Made by a program: the position numbers and the translations under genes
NCBI RefSeq assembly: GCF_022763245.1
Contig: NZ_JALEGV010000041.1
Span: 291,223 to 355,222 of the forward strand
DNA length: 64,000 nucleotides
Direction of reading: 5' to 3'
Origin: Oricola sp.
GTDB taxonomy: Bacteria; Pseudomonadota; Alphaproteobacteria; Rhizobiales; Rhizobiaceae
Part shown: one piece after another, positions 1-10,342 of the stretch
Layout of the letters: each line of letters starts with the position of its first letter
Position numbering within the stretch: the first letter of the stretch is position 1
The notes under the pieces: model-generated
Database searches by the model: none
Told to the model about the DNA's origin: nothing
The model's input: only the letters and a program-made list of their open reading frames with translations

Positions 1-104
1 TGCTTCAAAAGCAAGCCTGCGAACATCGCGAAAACGAGCGGCATGCGGATCCTGTGACCCCCCGTGAGCGGCTGCGCCGCGTTATCCCCGAAAACCAGTT
101 CCAT
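1..104 (-). pseudogene. possible C-terminal fragment of an AI-2E-type membrane transporter, cut by the window edge
   Basis: Reading leftwards from an ATG at 104, the frame gives a short peptide that includes GDNAAQPLTGG and RMPLVFAMFAG. This resembles the late GD(N/H)-x-x-x-P-x-L-x-G...LPF-x-x-A-L-x-G segment of AI-2E family permeases. An in-frame TGA lies directly before the ATG, and aglR occupies the DNA where the missing N-terminal part would be, so this looks like a remnant rather than an intact gene. The match rests on recalled family consensus over about 30 residues and could be chance. Confidence 0.2.
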
Positions 105-161
105 TCATAAGGGCAAGACTCGTCTGTGCGCAATCGCACAGACTGCGCGGAACGTCGCGTG

Positions 162-1184
162 TCAGCCGCCGGGCGCCGGGCCGGTCGAGGCGCCGAGGAG
201 GAGCCGGGTGTCGAGGCGCAGGCTCTGCGGGCCGGTGTTGCGCTCGATCTGGTCGATCAGCATGGTCGCGCATGCCTTCCCCGCCAGCCGGATGCTCGAC
301 TGCACCACGCTCACCGCGGGGTTCTCGCGCATCGCGGGCAGGAAGGAGAGGCAGTCGTCGAAGCCGATGACGGAAATGTCCCGCCCGGGCTTCAGATCGT
401 GTTCGCGCACCGCCCTCAGCGCGCCGAGCGACGTCAGCATGCTGGAGCACAGCACCGCCGTCGGCGGATTGTCCTGCTCCAGGAAACGCGTCATCGCCGC
501 GTGGCCGTTCGGCTCGATCATGTCGGCGGCCGTCATGATGGCCGGATCGGGCTCCAGGCCGCGCTCGCGCAGGGCGTTCTCAAAACCCTCGCGGCGCCAG
601 ATCGCAAATGTCATGAATTCGGGACCGTTGATCAGGCCGATGCGACGGTGCCCTGCGTCGAGCAGCCAGGTGGCGGCCTCGTGGAAGGTGCGCCGGTTGT
701 CGACGTCGACCCACGAGTAGCTGTCCTCGGGCGCGTTGGTGCGGCCATGGACGACGAAGGGCACCTTGAGGCGAGTGAGGAGGGCGATCCGCTCGTCGTC
801 GAACCGCGGTCCGTGCACGATCATCCCGTCGATGCGCCTGTTGCGGTACAATGTCTCGTAGGTCGACTGCTCGGCGTCCATGCTGACCACCGAGATCAGC
901 ATGTCGTATCCGTGGCGGTTGTAGATCTCGCCGGCCCCGGCGATGAAGTCGGAGAAATGCGGATTGATCATGTCGTGCGACGACAGTGGCACGACATGGC
1001 CGATCGTGCTCGACTTGCCGGTCGCCAGCCGCCGGGCGTTGGAATTGGGCTGGTAGTTCATCTGGCGCGCGAAGTCCTGCACGCGCCGCCGCGTGGTCTC
1101 GCTCACCTCCGGATAGCCGTTCAGGGCACGGCTCACCGTGGTTTGCGAAAGGCCGAGTTTTTCCGACAATTCCTTGAGATTCAC
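162..1184 (-). CDS. aglR: LacI-family transcriptional repressor of the alpha-glucoside operon
   Basis: This is a 340-residue LacI/GalR regulator. The N-terminal helix-turn-helix reads LKELSEKLGLSQTTVSRALNGYPEVSE, interrupted here only by description: residues 3-26 carry the TTVSRALNGYP recognition and hinge signature. The rest is a periplasmic-binding-protein-like sensor domain with the usual VIGFDD motif near residue 260. A longer frame is open upstream, but the GTG at 1184 is chosen because a strong GGAGGAGGGG ribosome site precedes it and translation then begins exactly at the DNA-binding domain. It is divergent from aglE, the classic place for aglR in rhizobia. Matching palindromes at 1211-1222 and 1390-1401 suggest it represses both itself and aglEFGAK until an alpha-glucoside or derivative binds. 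The inducer is inferred, not seen. Confidence 0.9.
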   Translation of the reverse strand: MNLKELSEKLGLSQTTVSRALNGYPEVSETTRRRVQDFARQMNYQPNSNARRLATGKSSTIGHVVPLSSHDMINPHFSDFIAGAGEIYNRHGYDMLISVVSMDAEQSTYETLYRNRRIDGMIVHGPRFDDERIALLTRLKVPFVVHGRTNAPEDSYSWVDVDNRRTFHEAATWLLDAGHRRIGLINGPEFMTFAIWRREGFENALRERGLEPDPAIMTAADMIEPNGHAAMTRFLEQDNPPTAVLCSSMLTSLGALRAVREHDLKPGRDISVIGFDDCLSFLPAMRENPAVSVVQSSIRLAGKACATMLIDQIERNTGPQSLRLDTRLLLGASTGPAPGG

Positions 1185-1210
1185 GCGATGCCCCTCCTCC
1201 AAAAGGCATT

Positions 1211-1222
1211 CAAAGGGCTTTG
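1211..1222. promoter_or_regulatory. second AglR-like operator, in front of aglR
   Basis: CAAAGGGCTTTG matches the operator at 1390-1401 at all but one position and sits 27 bases upstream of the aglR GTG. It would allow autorepression. The two centres are 179 bases apart, close to 17 helical turns, which would be compatible with a repressor loop (inference). Confidence 0.45.
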
Positions 1223-1351
1223 GATAGTGCACAAAAACGCAGCCATTGGCCAGTTTTTTGATTCTGTGCCACACTTCACTAGGTCACTGCGAAAAGCTGC
1301 AATGACTTGGCGTCATTGATGAACGACAAGGCGCCGGGACAAATATTTCGC

Positions 1352-1380
1352 TTGACTTCAAAAGGCACTACGCCAAGTCT
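1352..1380 (+). promoter_or_regulatory. candidate aglE promoter
   Basis: TTGACT at 1352-1357 is a good -35 element. A 17-base spacer leads to AAGTCT at 1375-1380, a weak -10. The predicted start would lie just before or in the operator at 1390-1401, the usual geometry for LacI-type repression. The weak -10 keeps this tentative. Confidence 0.3.
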
Positions 1381-1389
1381 GTGGGCAGC

Positions 1390-1401
1390 CAAAGCGCTTT
1401 G
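1390..1401. promoter_or_regulatory. AglR operator upstream of aglE
   Basis: CAAAGCGCTTTG is a perfect 12-base palindrome with the AGCGCT core common to LacI-family operators. It lies 90 bases upstream of the aglE start in the aglR-aglE divergent region and has a near copy at 1211-1222. The 1185-1491 interval contains no gene besides these sites. Confidence 0.6.
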
Positions 1402-1491
1402 ACTGGCTTTGCGCATCGTGCATGCATGCAAGTGTGAATGTACCTTGAGCCGGATGGCTCGTTTGGAAAATCGATCCTGGGAGGATTTTCG

Positions 1492-2766
1492 ATGAAGAAG
1501 ACAATCATGGCGGGCTTCGCCGCCGCCTTGTTGACTGGCGCCGCCGGCTCGGCCGGCGCTGAACAGCTGACGGTTTTCGGCCCGTGGCTCGGGCCGGACC
1601 AGGAAAACGTCGAGGCCGTGCTGAAGGTGTTCGCCGACAAGTCCGGTCATGACGTGCGCTACGTCGGTTCCGACAGCTTCGAGCAGCAGATCGTCGTCGA
1701 TCTGGAAGCCGGCTCGGCGCCGAATGTCGCAGCCTTCCCGCAGCCGGGCCTCGCCTCCGACATGGCGTCGCGCGGCTTCCTTGCGCCGCTTGGCGACGAC
1801 GTGGCCGACTGGCTGCGCGAGAACTACGCCGCCGGCGATTCCTGGGTCGATCTGGGCACCTATACCGGCCAGGACGGCGAAGACCACTTCTACGGCTTCC
1901 CCTACAAGAACGACGTGAAGTCGCTCGTGTGGTACATCCCGGAGAACTTCGAGGACGCGGGCTATGACATCCCGACGACCATGGAAGAGCTCAAGGCGCT
2001 GACCCAGCAGATCGTCGACGACGGCGGCACGCCGTGGTGCATCGGCCTCGGCTCCGGCGCCGCGACCGGCTGGCCGGCCACCGACTGGGTGGAAGACCTG
2101 ATGCTGCGCACCACCTCGCCGGAAAACTACGACAAGTGGGTCTCCAACGAGATGAAGTTCAACGATCCGGTGGTCGTCGCCGCGATCGAGGAGTTCGGCT
2201 GGTTCGCGCGCAACGACGCCTATGTGGCGGGTGGCGCCGGCGCTGTCGCCTCCACCGACTTCCGTGACTCGCCGAAGGGCCTCTTCTCGTCGCCGCCACA
2301 GTGCTACATGCACCGCCAGGCGTCGTTCATCCCGGCGTTCTTCCCGGAAGGCACCGCGGTGGGCGAGGACGTCGACTTCTTCTACTTCCCGGCCTATGCC
2401 GACAAGGATCTCGGCACGCCGGTCCTCGGCGCGGGGACGACCTGGGTCATCACCAACGAGAACCAGGCCGCCCACGACCTGATCGCCTTCCTGCAGACGC
2501 CGGAAGCGCATGAGACCTGGATGGCGCGCAAGGGCTTCCTGACCCCGTTCAAGGGCGTCAACCCGGATGCCTTCGGCGATCCGACCCTGAAGAAGATGAA
2601 CGAGATCCTGCTCAACGCCACCACCTTCCGGTTTGATGGTTCCGACCTGATGCCGGGCGGCGTCGGCGCGGGTTCGTTCTGGACCGGCATGGTCGATTAC
2701 ACGGGTGGCAAATCCGCAGAGGACGTCGCCAACGCAATCCAGGATTCCTGGGATGCGCTGAAGTAA
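1492..2766 (+). CDS. aglE: ABC transporter periplasmic alpha-glucoside-binding protein
   Basis: This 424-residue family-1 solute-binding protein captures alpha-glucosides such as sucrose, maltose or trehalose in the periplasm for the AglFG permease. Residues 1-22 form a signal peptide with MKK start, hydrophobic core and Ala-rich cleavage site (SAGA before EQL). The mature part has the TVFGPWLGPDQENVEAV opening and the late GAGTTWVITNENQAA segment typical of AglE. The ATG at 1492 is preferred over an ATG at 1438 because GGGAGG precedes it and the signal peptide then starts the protein. It heads aglEFGAK. Substrate range is known from characterised rhizobial homologues and is inferred here. 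Confidence 0.92.
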   Translation: MKKTIMAGFAAALLTGAAGSAGAEQLTVFGPWLGPDQENVEAVLKVFADKSGHDVRYVGSDSFEQQIVVDLEAGSAPNVAAFPQPGLASDMASRGFLAPLGDDVADWLRENYAAGDSWVDLGTYTGQDGEDHFYGFPYKNDVKSLVWYIPENFEDAGYDIPTTMEELKALTQQIVDDGGTPWCIGLGSGAATGWPATDWVEDLMLRTTSPENYDKWVSNEMKFNDPVVVAAIEEFGWFARNDAYVAGGAGAVASTDFRDSPKGLFSSPPQCYMHRQASFIPAFFPEGTAVGEDVDFFYFPAYADKDLGTPVLGAGTTWVITNENQAAHDLIAFLQTPEAHETWMARKGFLTPFKGVNPDAFGDPTLKKMNEILLNATTFRFDGSDLMPGGVGAGSFWTGMVDYTGGKSAEDVANAIQDSWDALK

Positions 2767-2796
2767 GTGGCGCATCGCGCTATTGCTGAATCTCGT

Positions 2797-2822
2797 CGTC
2801 CGGGGCACATTCGTCCCGGACG
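2797..2822 (+). promoter_or_regulatory. intercistronic hairpin between aglE and aglF
   Basis: CGTCCGGG (2797-2804) and CCCGGACG (2815-2822) form a perfect 8-base stem with a 10-base loop in the 92-base aglE-aglF gap, without a T run. Similar hairpins after binding-protein genes (malE-malF) stabilise the upstream message so that the binding protein is made in excess. That role is inferred. Confidence 0.5.
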
Positions 2823-2858
2823 GCACGTCTGGGGCGACACGGTTTTTGGGAGGAAGCC

Positions 2859-4100
2859 ATGCATCCTGCTCTGCTGGGACTGATCACGATCATCGCCGGC
2901 GTCGGCGGTTGTCTGGGCTATTTCTTCCTGTCCAACCTCGTCCTCGACAAGGTCCTGTTTCCCGCGTCCGGGCCCAATGCCGGACGCAACATCAACCGCG
3001 CCAACCTGGTGCGGCCCTGGCTCTTCCTGTTTCCCGCGATCTTCGCGCTCGGCCTCTATCTCGCCTATCCCGTCTTCGAGACGCTGCGCCTGTCGCTGAC
3101 CGATCGTGACGCCGGCGGCGCCTTTGTGGGGCTCGATCATTATCGCCAGATGGCGGCCGAACCGAAATTCTGGGAAGCGATGCGCAACAACATGATGTGG
3201 CTCATCGTGGTGCCGGCCGCGTCGACCGCTTTCGGTCTGATGGCGGCGCAGCTTACCGACCGCATCAAATGGGGCAACATCGCCAAGTCGCTGATCTTCA
3301 TGCCGATGGCGATCTCCTTTGTCGGCGCCTCGGTCATCTTCAAACTCGTTTATGACGCGCGCCCCGCCGGTCAGGAGCAGATCGGCGTGCTCAACGCGGT
3401 CTGGCTCACCTTCGACGGCGGTCTCTGGTCCGTGCTCGCGCTGCGCGTCGTGCCGGCGATCGTCCTCCTGGCCTTCGCCGCGCTGATGCTCTACGCGCTC
3501 TATGCCTTCCTGACGCCCGTGTTCAGGCCGCAGGCCTCCCATTCCGGCAGCAACTGGCTGGCGACGCTTGGCCGCATCGTCGGCTCGGTCGGCGTCGCCT
3601 GGCTCGCCTTCCTGTCCGCGCGCTCGCTGATCTCGCTCTTCACGATGAGCTTTCCCTACGGCGAGCCCCAGACCTGGCTGACGGTGCCCTTCTGGAACAA
3701 TTTCTTCCTGATGGCCGTCCTGGTCTGGATCCAGACGGGTTTTGCCATGGTCATCCTGTCGGCGGCGCTGCGCGGCATCCCCGAGGAGACCATCGAGGCC
3801 GCCGTCATCGACGGCGCCGGGCCGTTCGACATCTTCTTCAAGATCAAGGTGCCGCAGATCATGGGCACGATCGTCGTCGTGTGGACGACGATCACCCTGG
3901 TCGTGCTCAAGGTCTTCGACATCGTCTACGCCATGACCAACGGCCAGTGGGAGACCCAGGTTCTCGCCAATTACATGTTCGACAAGCTGTTCCGTGCCAA
4001 TGACTGGGGGGTCGGTTCGGCCAGCGCGATCGTCATCATGCTGCTGGTGTCGCCGATCCTGGTCTGGAACGTCTACAACGCCCGCAAGGAAATGCGCTGA
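2859..4100 (+). CDS. aglF: ABC transporter permease for alpha-glucosides (MalF type)
   Basis: This 413-residue inner-membrane permease pairs with AglG. It has an N-terminal membrane helix (residues 5-25), further helices, and the binding-protein-dependent transport signature EAAVIDGAGPFDIFFKIKVP near residues 310-328, which forms the loop that docks on the ATPase. A strong GGGAGGAAG ribosome site precedes the ATG. The stop is followed after 13 bases by aglG. The size and the extra N-terminal helix fit the MalF/AglF side of the pair. Confidence 0.92.
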   Translation: MHPALLGLITIIAGVGGCLGYFFLSNLVLDKVLFPASGPNAGRNINRANLVRPWLFLFPAIFALGLYLAYPVFETLRLSLTDRDAGGAFVGLDHYRQMAAEPKFWEAMRNNMMWLIVVPAASTAFGLMAAQLTDRIKWGNIAKSLIFMPMAISFVGASVIFKLVYDARPAGQEQIGVLNAVWLTFDGGLWSVLALRVVPAIVLLAFAALMLYALYAFLTPVFRPQASHSGSNWLATLGRIVGSVGVAWLAFLSARSLISLFTMSFPYGEPQTWLTVPFWNNFFLMAVLVWIQTGFAMVILSAALRGIPEETIEAAVIDGAGPFDIFFKIKVPQIMGTIVVVWTTITLVVLKVFDIVYAMTNGQWETQVLANYMFDKLFRANDWGVGSASAIVIMLLVSPILVWNVYNARKEMR

Positions 4101-4113
4101 GGAGGCCGGAACC

Positions 4114-5271
4114 ATGTCATCGATCGCTGGCAGCAAATCCGGCCTGACCTGGGCCGTTCACCTCTCCGTCATCGGCCTCGTCCTGCTGTGGCTGTTCCCG
4201 ACGGTGGGCCTGCTCATCTCGTCCTTCCGCACCGCCGACCAGATCTATTCCAGCGGCTGGTGGAAGGCCGCCTTCACCCAGCAGCAGAACCTCGTCCTGC
4301 GCACCAAGGCGCCGTCGGAGCAGGGCCAGGAGGGAGACCTGTTCGTCATCTCGGGCAACATCTTCGCCGACAACGAGGCCAATTCCGACGCGACGATCGT
4401 CGCCTGGGGCACGTCGTCGCGCGCAATCGACGATTACGTGCCCGGCGACACCGCCGACATGGGCGAGGACGGAAAGCTGACCGTTCAGGCCAATGGCGAC
4501 TACCGACTTGAAAACGGCACCGAGTTCTCGGGCAGCCGCGGCGAACGCGTCTTCGTGACCGCCAACACGCCGCCCGACTTCACGCTCGCCAACTACGAAC
4601 GTGTGCTGTTTTCCGGCTCCGGCACGGACTCCATGGCCAAGGCGTTCTTCAACACGCTGACAGTGACCATCCCGGCAACCGTCATCCCGATCGTGATTGC
4701 CGCCTTCGCCGCCTATGCGCTCGCCTGGATGCGCTTTCCCGGCCGCGCGCTGCTGATCGCGGCTGTCGTCGCGCTCCTCGTCGTGCCGCTGCAACTGGCG
4801 CTGATCCCGCTTCTGCGGCTGCATCTGGAGATCGGCATCGGCAAGGGCTATCTCGGCGTCTGGCTCGCCCATACCGGCTTCGGCCTGCCGCTCGCGGTCT
4901 ACCTCTTGCGCAACTACATGGTCGGCCTGCCGCGCGACATCATCGAATGCGCCAAGGTCGACGGCGCCACCGACTTCCAGATCTTCACCCGCATCGTGCT
5001 GCCGCTGTCCTTCCCGGCGCTGGCTTCCTTCGCCATCTTCCAGTTCCTGTGGACCTGGAACGACCTGCTCGTCGCCAAGGTGTTCCTCATCGACGCGACC
5101 GGCGAAACGACGGTGATGACCAACCAGATCGTGGAACTCCTCGGCACGCGCGGCGGCAACTGGGAAATCCTGGCGACGGCGGCCTTCGTGTCGATCGCCG
5201 TGCCGCTGATCGTGTTCTTCGCCATGCAACGCTACCTCGTGCGCGGCCTCCTGGCCGGCTCGGTCAAGTAA
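4114..5271 (+). CDS. aglG: ABC transporter permease for alpha-glucosides (MalG type)
   Basis: This 385-residue partner permease has an N-terminal helix and then a large hydrophilic periplasmic insert at about residues 45-165 (from SSGWWKAAFTQQQN to the TPPDFTLANYERV segment). The insert is characteristic of AglG and longer than in MalG. The EAA-like loop reads IIECAKVDGATDFQIFTRIVLP. The open frame runs further upstream, but the ATG at 4114 has an AGGAGG site directly after the aglF stop, so the 13-base gap fixes the start. Together with AglF it forms the channel energised by AglK. Confidence 0.92.
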   Translation: MSSIAGSKSGLTWAVHLSVIGLVLLWLFPTVGLLISSFRTADQIYSSGWWKAAFTQQQNLVLRTKAPSEQGQEGDLFVISGNIFADNEANSDATIVAWGTSSRAIDDYVPGDTADMGEDGKLTVQANGDYRLENGTEFSGSRGERVFVTANTPPDFTLANYERVLFSGSGTDSMAKAFFNTLTVTIPATVIPIVIAAFAAYALAWMRFPGRALLIAAVVALLVVPLQLALIPLLRLHLEIGIGKGYLGVWLAHTGFGLPLAVYLLRNYMVGLPRDIIECAKVDGATDFQIFTRIVLPLSFPALASFAIFQFLWTWNDLLVAKVFLIDATGETTVMTNQIVELLGTRGGNWEILATAAFVSIAVPLIVFFAMQRYLVRGLLAGSVK

Positions 5272-5289
5272 ACAGGGACTATTCACTTC

Positions 5290-6957
5290 ATGAGCGTGTT
5301 CGCATCCGCCGCACAGAGAACCGAGGACCAGTCGACGCCCGATCCGGACTGGTGGCGCGGCGCGGTGATCTACCAGATCTATCCGCGCTCCTTCCAGGAT
5401 TCCAACGGCGACGGCATCGGCGATCTCGCCGGCATCCGCCAGCGCCTGCCCTATGTCGCCGCTCTCGGGGTCGACGCGATCTGGATCTGCCCGTTCTTCC
5501 CGTCGCCGATGAAGGATTTCGGATACGACGTCTCGGACTATCGCGGCGTCGATCCGATGTTCGGCAGTCTGGAGGACATTCGCATCCTGGTGGAGGACGC
5601 CCATCATCTGGGCCTGAAGGTGATGATCGACCTCGTCATGTCGCACACCTCCGACCAGCATCCCTGGTTCGTGGAAAGCCGCTCCAACCGCGACAACCAC
5701 AAGGCGGACTGGTACGTGTGGACCGATCCGCTGCCGGACGGCTCGCCGCCCAACAACTGGCTGTCGATCTTCGGCGGCTCGGCCTGGGAATGGGACGCGA
5801 CCCGGCTGCAATATTACATGCACAACTTCCTGACGAGCCAGCCGGACCTGAACTTCCACAATCCGGACGTCCAGAACGAGTTGCTCGACATGGTGCGCTT
5901 CTGGCTGGAACTCGGCGTCGACGGTTTCCGCCTCGACACGATCAATTTCTACTTCCATTCGCGGACGCTGCAGAGCAATCCGGCGCTACCGCCGGAGGAG
6001 CGCAACGCCAAGACGGCGCCAGAGGTCAATCCCTACAACTACCAGGACCACCTCTACGACAAGAGCCAGCCCGAGAACATCGCCTTCCTGAAGCGCTTCC
6101 GCGCCGTGCTCGACGAGTTCCCGGCCGCGGCCGCGGTCGGCGAGGTCGGGGACAGCCAGCGCGATATGGAAATCCTGGCCGACTACACGCGCGGCAACGA
6201 CCGCATCCACATGTGCTACGCCTTCGACTTCCTGGCGCCCGACCCCATCACCGCGCCGAAGGTGCGCGAAGTCATCGAGCGTTTCGAGAACGAAGCGCCC
6301 GACGGCTGGTCCTGCTGGGCCTTCTCCAACCACGACGTCGTGCGCCACGCGACGCGCTGGGGCGCGTTCGAGCGCGATCCGGTGCGCTATCTGAAGCTGG
6401 TCGCCGGCCTGATCTTCTCGCTGCGCGGCTCCGTCAGCATCTATCAGGGCGAGGAGCTGGGCCTGCCGGAAGCCGATCTGAACTACGAGGATCTGCAGGA
6501 TCCCTACGGCATCCGCTTCTGGCCGAAATTCAAGGGACGCGACGGCTGTCGCACGCCGATGGTCTGGTCGTCGAACCTCCCCAATGGCGGCTTCACCACC
6601 GGCAAGCCCTGGCTGCCCGTGCCCGACATCCATCGCGCCATGGCCGTGGACACCCAGCAGGGCCACGACAGCAGCGTCTACGAGTTTTACCGCGATTTCC
6701 TGGCGTTCAGGCGCCAGCAGCGCGCGCTGACCAAGGGCGGCGTCACTTTCGTGGACGCGCCGGACGACGTCGTCGCCTTCATCCGCGACGACGGGGAGGC
6801 GAGGCTGTTTTGCGCCTTCAATCTCGGACACGGCCCCGCCGAGTTCGAACCGGGCCTGGAATTGACGAAACTCGCCGAAGCGCCGCTCGACGGAACGGTC
6901 GAGAACGGCGTGGTGAAACTGGACGCGCTCGGCGGATTCATCGGACGCGTCGGTTAG
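5290..6957 (+). CDS. aglA: alpha-glucosidase, glycoside hydrolase family 13
   Basis: This 555-residue enzyme lacks a signal peptide, so it should hydrolyse imported alpha-glucosides in the cytoplasm. The GH13 regions are all present: DLVMSHTS (I), DGFRLDTINF (II, nucleophile D216), GEVGD (III, acid/base E285) and SNHDVVR (IV, D349). The opening WWRGAVIYQIYPRSFQDSNG is typical of the oligo-1,6-glucosidase/alpha-glucosidase subfamily. It lies 18 bases after aglG and 12 before aglK, so transport and cleavage are co-transcribed. Its linkage preference cannot be read from sequence. Confidence 0.93.
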   Translation: MSVFASAAQRTEDQSTPDPDWWRGAVIYQIYPRSFQDSNGDGIGDLAGIRQRLPYVAALGVDAIWICPFFPSPMKDFGYDVSDYRGVDPMFGSLEDIRILVEDAHHLGLKVMIDLVMSHTSDQHPWFVESRSNRDNHKADWYVWTDPLPDGSPPNNWLSIFGGSAWEWDATRLQYYMHNFLTSQPDLNFHNPDVQNELLDMVRFWLELGVDGFRLDTINFYFHSRTLQSNPALPPEERNAKTAPEVNPYNYQDHLYDKSQPENIAFLKRFRAVLDEFPAAAAVGEVGDSQRDMEILADYTRGNDRIHMCYAFDFLAPDPITAPKVREVIERFENEAPDGWSCWAFSNHDVVRHATRWGAFERDPVRYLKLVAGLIFSLRGSVSIYQGEELGLPEADLNYEDLQDPYGIRFWPKFKGRDGCRTPMVWSSNLPNGGFTTGKPWLPVPDIHRAMAVDTQQGHDSSVYEFYRDFLAFRRQQRALTKGGVTFVDAPDDVVAFIRDDGEARLFCAFNLGHGPAEFEPGLELTKLAEAPLDGTVENGVVKLDALGGFIGRVG

Positions 6958-6969
6958 GGAGGAGAGATC

Positions 6970-8085
<1,116 letters not shown>

Positions 8086-8113
8086 GGATGGTTGGATCAG
8101 TCGAACGTCGAGC

Positions 8114-8135
8114 CTGCTCCGCCGAAGGCGGGCAG
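8114..8135. terminator. hairpin between convergent aglK and dehydratase genes
   Basis: CTGC-(T)-CCGCC and GGCGG-GCAG pair around a GAA loop, with one bulged base. It sits in the 66-base gap between two converging genes. There is no T run on either side, so it is a weak or factor-assisted terminator at best. Confidence 0.35.
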
Positions 8136-8151
8136 ATCGAACTCGCCGCGG

Positions 8152-9951
8152 TCAGTGATTGTCGCGCGGAACGCCCTTGGTCTGCGCGACCCGCTGGTAC
8201 TTGACCGCCGGCTTCAGCACCATGCCCTCCGACAGCTGGTCGACCATCGAGCGCTGGATTTCCTGCCATGGCGTCTGGTGCGCCGGATAGGCGTAGCCGC
8301 CCGCCGCCTCCAGCGCGCTGCGCCGCGCCGCCAGCTCCTCGTCGGGCAGCAGGATGTCGGCCTCGCCCTTCTTCAGGTCGATGCGGATGCGGTCGCCGTT
8401 GCGCAGCAGCGCCAGTCCGCCCATCGCGGCGGCCTCCGGTGAGGCGTTCAGGATCGAGGGTGAGCCGGACGTACCCGACTGCCGACCGTCGCCGAGGCAG
8501 GGCAGCGACTTGACGCCCTTTCGGATCAGGTAGTTCGGCGGCTGCATGTTCACGACTTCGGCCGCGCCCGGATAGCCGATCGGCCCGGCGCCGCGCATGA
8601 TCAGGATCGTGTGCTCGTCGATGCCTTCGGCCGGATCGTCGATGCGCGTGTGATAGTCCTCCGGCCCGTCAAAGACGGCGACCTTGCCCTCGAAGGCGTC
8701 GGGATCGTCCGGATCAGAAAGGTATCGCTTACGGAATTCCTCGGAGATCACGCTCGTCTTCATGATCGCGGAATCAAACAGCGTGCCTTTCAGGTTGAGG
8801 AAGCCCGCATGTTCCACCATCGGCGCGGCGACTGTGCGGATGACGTCGGTGTTCAAATTCTCGACGGCTTCGCAATTTTCGCCGATCGTCCGACCATTGG
8901 CGGTGACCGCGCCCGGATGCGGCAGCAGCCCTGCCTTCATCAGCTCCATCACCACCGCCGGAACGCCGCCGGCGCGGCAATAGTCCTCGCCGAGAAATTC
9001 CCCCGCCGGCTGCAGGTTGACGAGCAGCGGGATCGCATGGCCGACCGCCTGCCAATCGTCATTGTCGAGCGCGACGCCCAGATGCCGGGCCACCGCGTTC
9101 AGGTGGATCGGCGCGTTGGTCGAGCCGCCGATCGCCGAATTGACGACGATGGCATTTTCGAACGCCTCGCGCGTCATGATGTCCGAGGGCTTCAGGTCCT
9201 CATGCACCATCTCCACGATGCGTCTGCCCGTGTCATAGGAAATCTGCCCGCGCTCGCGGTAGGGCGCGGGGATCGCGGCCGAGCCGGGGAGTTGCATGCC
9301 CAGCGCCTCGGCCAGCGAGTTCATCGTCGAGGCCGTGCCCATCGTGTTGCAATAGCCGACGGAGGGCGCCGAAGACGCGACGATGTCCATGAATTCCTCA
9401 TAGTCGATCTCGCCGGCCGACAGGCGCTCGCGCGACTTCCACACGACCGTGCCGGAGCCGGTGCGTTCTCCGCGATGCCATCCGTTCAGCATCGGGCCGA
9501 CCGAGAGCGCGATGGCTGGAATGTTGACGGTCGCCGCCGCCATCAAGAGAGCCGGCGTGGTCTTGTCGCAGCCGATCGTCAGCACCACCCCGTCCAGCGG
9601 GTAGCCGTAGAGCACCTCGACCAGCGACAGATAGGCGAGGTTGCGGTCGAGCGACGCCGTCGGCCGCTTGCCGGTTTCCTGGATCGGGTGGCAGGGAAAT
9701 TCGAAGGGAATGCCGCCGGCCGCCTCGATGCCCGCGCGCACGCGCTTGGCCAGTTCGATATGGTGGCGGTTGCAGGGCGAGAGGTCCGAGCCGGTCTGGG
9801 CAATGCCGATGATCGGCTTGCCGGACTGCAGCTCGTCACGCGTCAGGCCGAAATTGAGATAGCGCTCCAGATAGAGCGCGGTCATGCCGGGATCGTCCGG
9901 ATTGTCGAACCATTGCTGGCTGCGCAGCCTGGTCTTGCTTTCTCCGCTCAT
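8152..9951 (-). CDS. IlvD/Edd-family sugar-acid dehydratase, xylonate dehydratase-like
   Basis: This 599-residue dehydratase removes water from a sugar acid to give a 2-keto-3-deoxy acid. Three cysteines expected to hold a [2Fe-2S] cluster are visible: SPCNRH (C60), TIGCDKTT (C128) and [10 protein letters not shown] (C201). The opening [14 protein letters not shown] and the following TALYLERY closely recall Caulobacter D-xylonate dehydratase rather than IlvD or 6-phosphogluconate dehydratase. Two ATGs follow each other; the second (9951) is chosen because its spacing from GGAGGG is better. It converges on the agl operon, and in Sinorhizobium the agl genes are likewise followed by Entner-Doudoroff genes, so sugar-acid use is a sensible role. 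The exact substrate (xylonate, gluconate, galactonate or arabinonate) is unresolved. Confidence 0.85.
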   Translation of the reverse strand: MSGESKTRLRSQQWFDNPDDPGMTALYLERYLNFGLTRDELQSGKPIIGIAQTGSDLSPCNRHHIELAKRVRAGIEAAGGIPFEFPCHPIQETGKRPTASLDRNLAYLSLVEVLYGYPLDGVVLTIGCDKTTPALLMAAATVNIPAIALSVGPMLNGWHRGERTGSGTVVWKSRERLSAGEIDYEEFMDIVASSAPSVGYCNTMGTASTMNSLAEALGMQLPGSAAIPAPYRERGQISYDTGRRIVEMVHEDLKPSDIMTREAFENAIVVNSAIGGSTNAPIHLNAVARHLGVALDNDDWQAVGHAIPLLVNLQPAGEFLGEDYCRAGGVPAVVMELMKAGLLPHPGAVTANGRTIGENCEAVENLNTDVIRTVAAPMVEHAGFLNLKGTLFDSAIMKTSVISEEFRKRYLSDPDDPDAFEGKVAVFDGPEDYHTRIDDPAEGIDEHTILIMRGAGPIGYPGAAEVVNMQPPNYLIRKGVKSLPCLGDGRQSGTSGSPSILNASPEAAAMGGLALLRNGDRIRIDLKKGEADILLPDEELAARRSALEAAGGYAYPAHQTPWQEIQRSMVDQLSEGMVLKPAVKYQRVAQTKGVPRDNH

Positions 9952-10040
9952 CATGCCCTCCGGTCACCACGTCAATTGGATGCCAGAAGCGTTATGCGAA
10001 GGCGGGCGAGGTCACAAGCAAAAGACGATTGGGCGAAGTG

Positions 10041-10244
10041 TCAGGGCAACAGCGGCGAGGCGATCGCAGCCTCCACCATGCTGGCGGTTCCAAGCGCGAT
10101 GGCAAAGAGCAGCGCGACGGCGATGACGCCCGTTTCGGAGACGGCGCGCCGCCTTGCTTCCCGGATCGCGCGGGGCCGAAGCCGAGGCGCGTCCATGCGG
10201 TGGTCCATCCCGTCGAGGGTGTCGCGAGAAGCGCTGATCGGCAT
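10041..10244 (-). CDS. small single-span membrane protein, unknown
   Basis: This predicted 67-residue protein has a polar, basic N-terminal half (HRMDAPRLRPRAIREARRR) followed by one hydrophobic segment (TGVIAVALLFAIALGTA) near the C-terminus. The ATG at 10244 has AGGAA about ten bases upstream. It lies between pgi and the dehydratase gene, all on the same strand. The family is not recognised. The basic stretch before the helix suggests the N-terminus faces the cytoplasm. Confidence 0.5.
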   Translation of the reverse strand: MPISASRDTLDGMDHRMDAPRLRPRAIREARRRAVSETGVIAVALLFAIALGTASMVEAAIASPLLP

Positions 10245-10342
10245 GGCAAGGGTTCCTTTCCAGACGGTGCTTGAAAGGGAAACGCACGCAGACCGCATTG
10301 GGTTCCGTAGCGTCCGTCGCGCCGCGACGGACCCAGCGGCAA

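Noticed and set aside
1279..2826. Long open frame antisense to aglE, and similar antisense frames over most genes
   Set aside because: High-GC third positions keep opposite frames open; translations are Arg/Gly/Asp-rich without domains or ribosome sites.
8107..8151. Peptide-like tail after the dehydratase stop, suggesting a frameshifted C-terminus
   Set aside because: It is out of frame with the dehydratase, very short, and the gene already has family length and end.
8152..9951. 6-phosphogluconate dehydratase (edd) or ilvD
   Set aside because: The N-terminal and central motifs match xylonate-type dehydratases; Edd-specific segments are absent.
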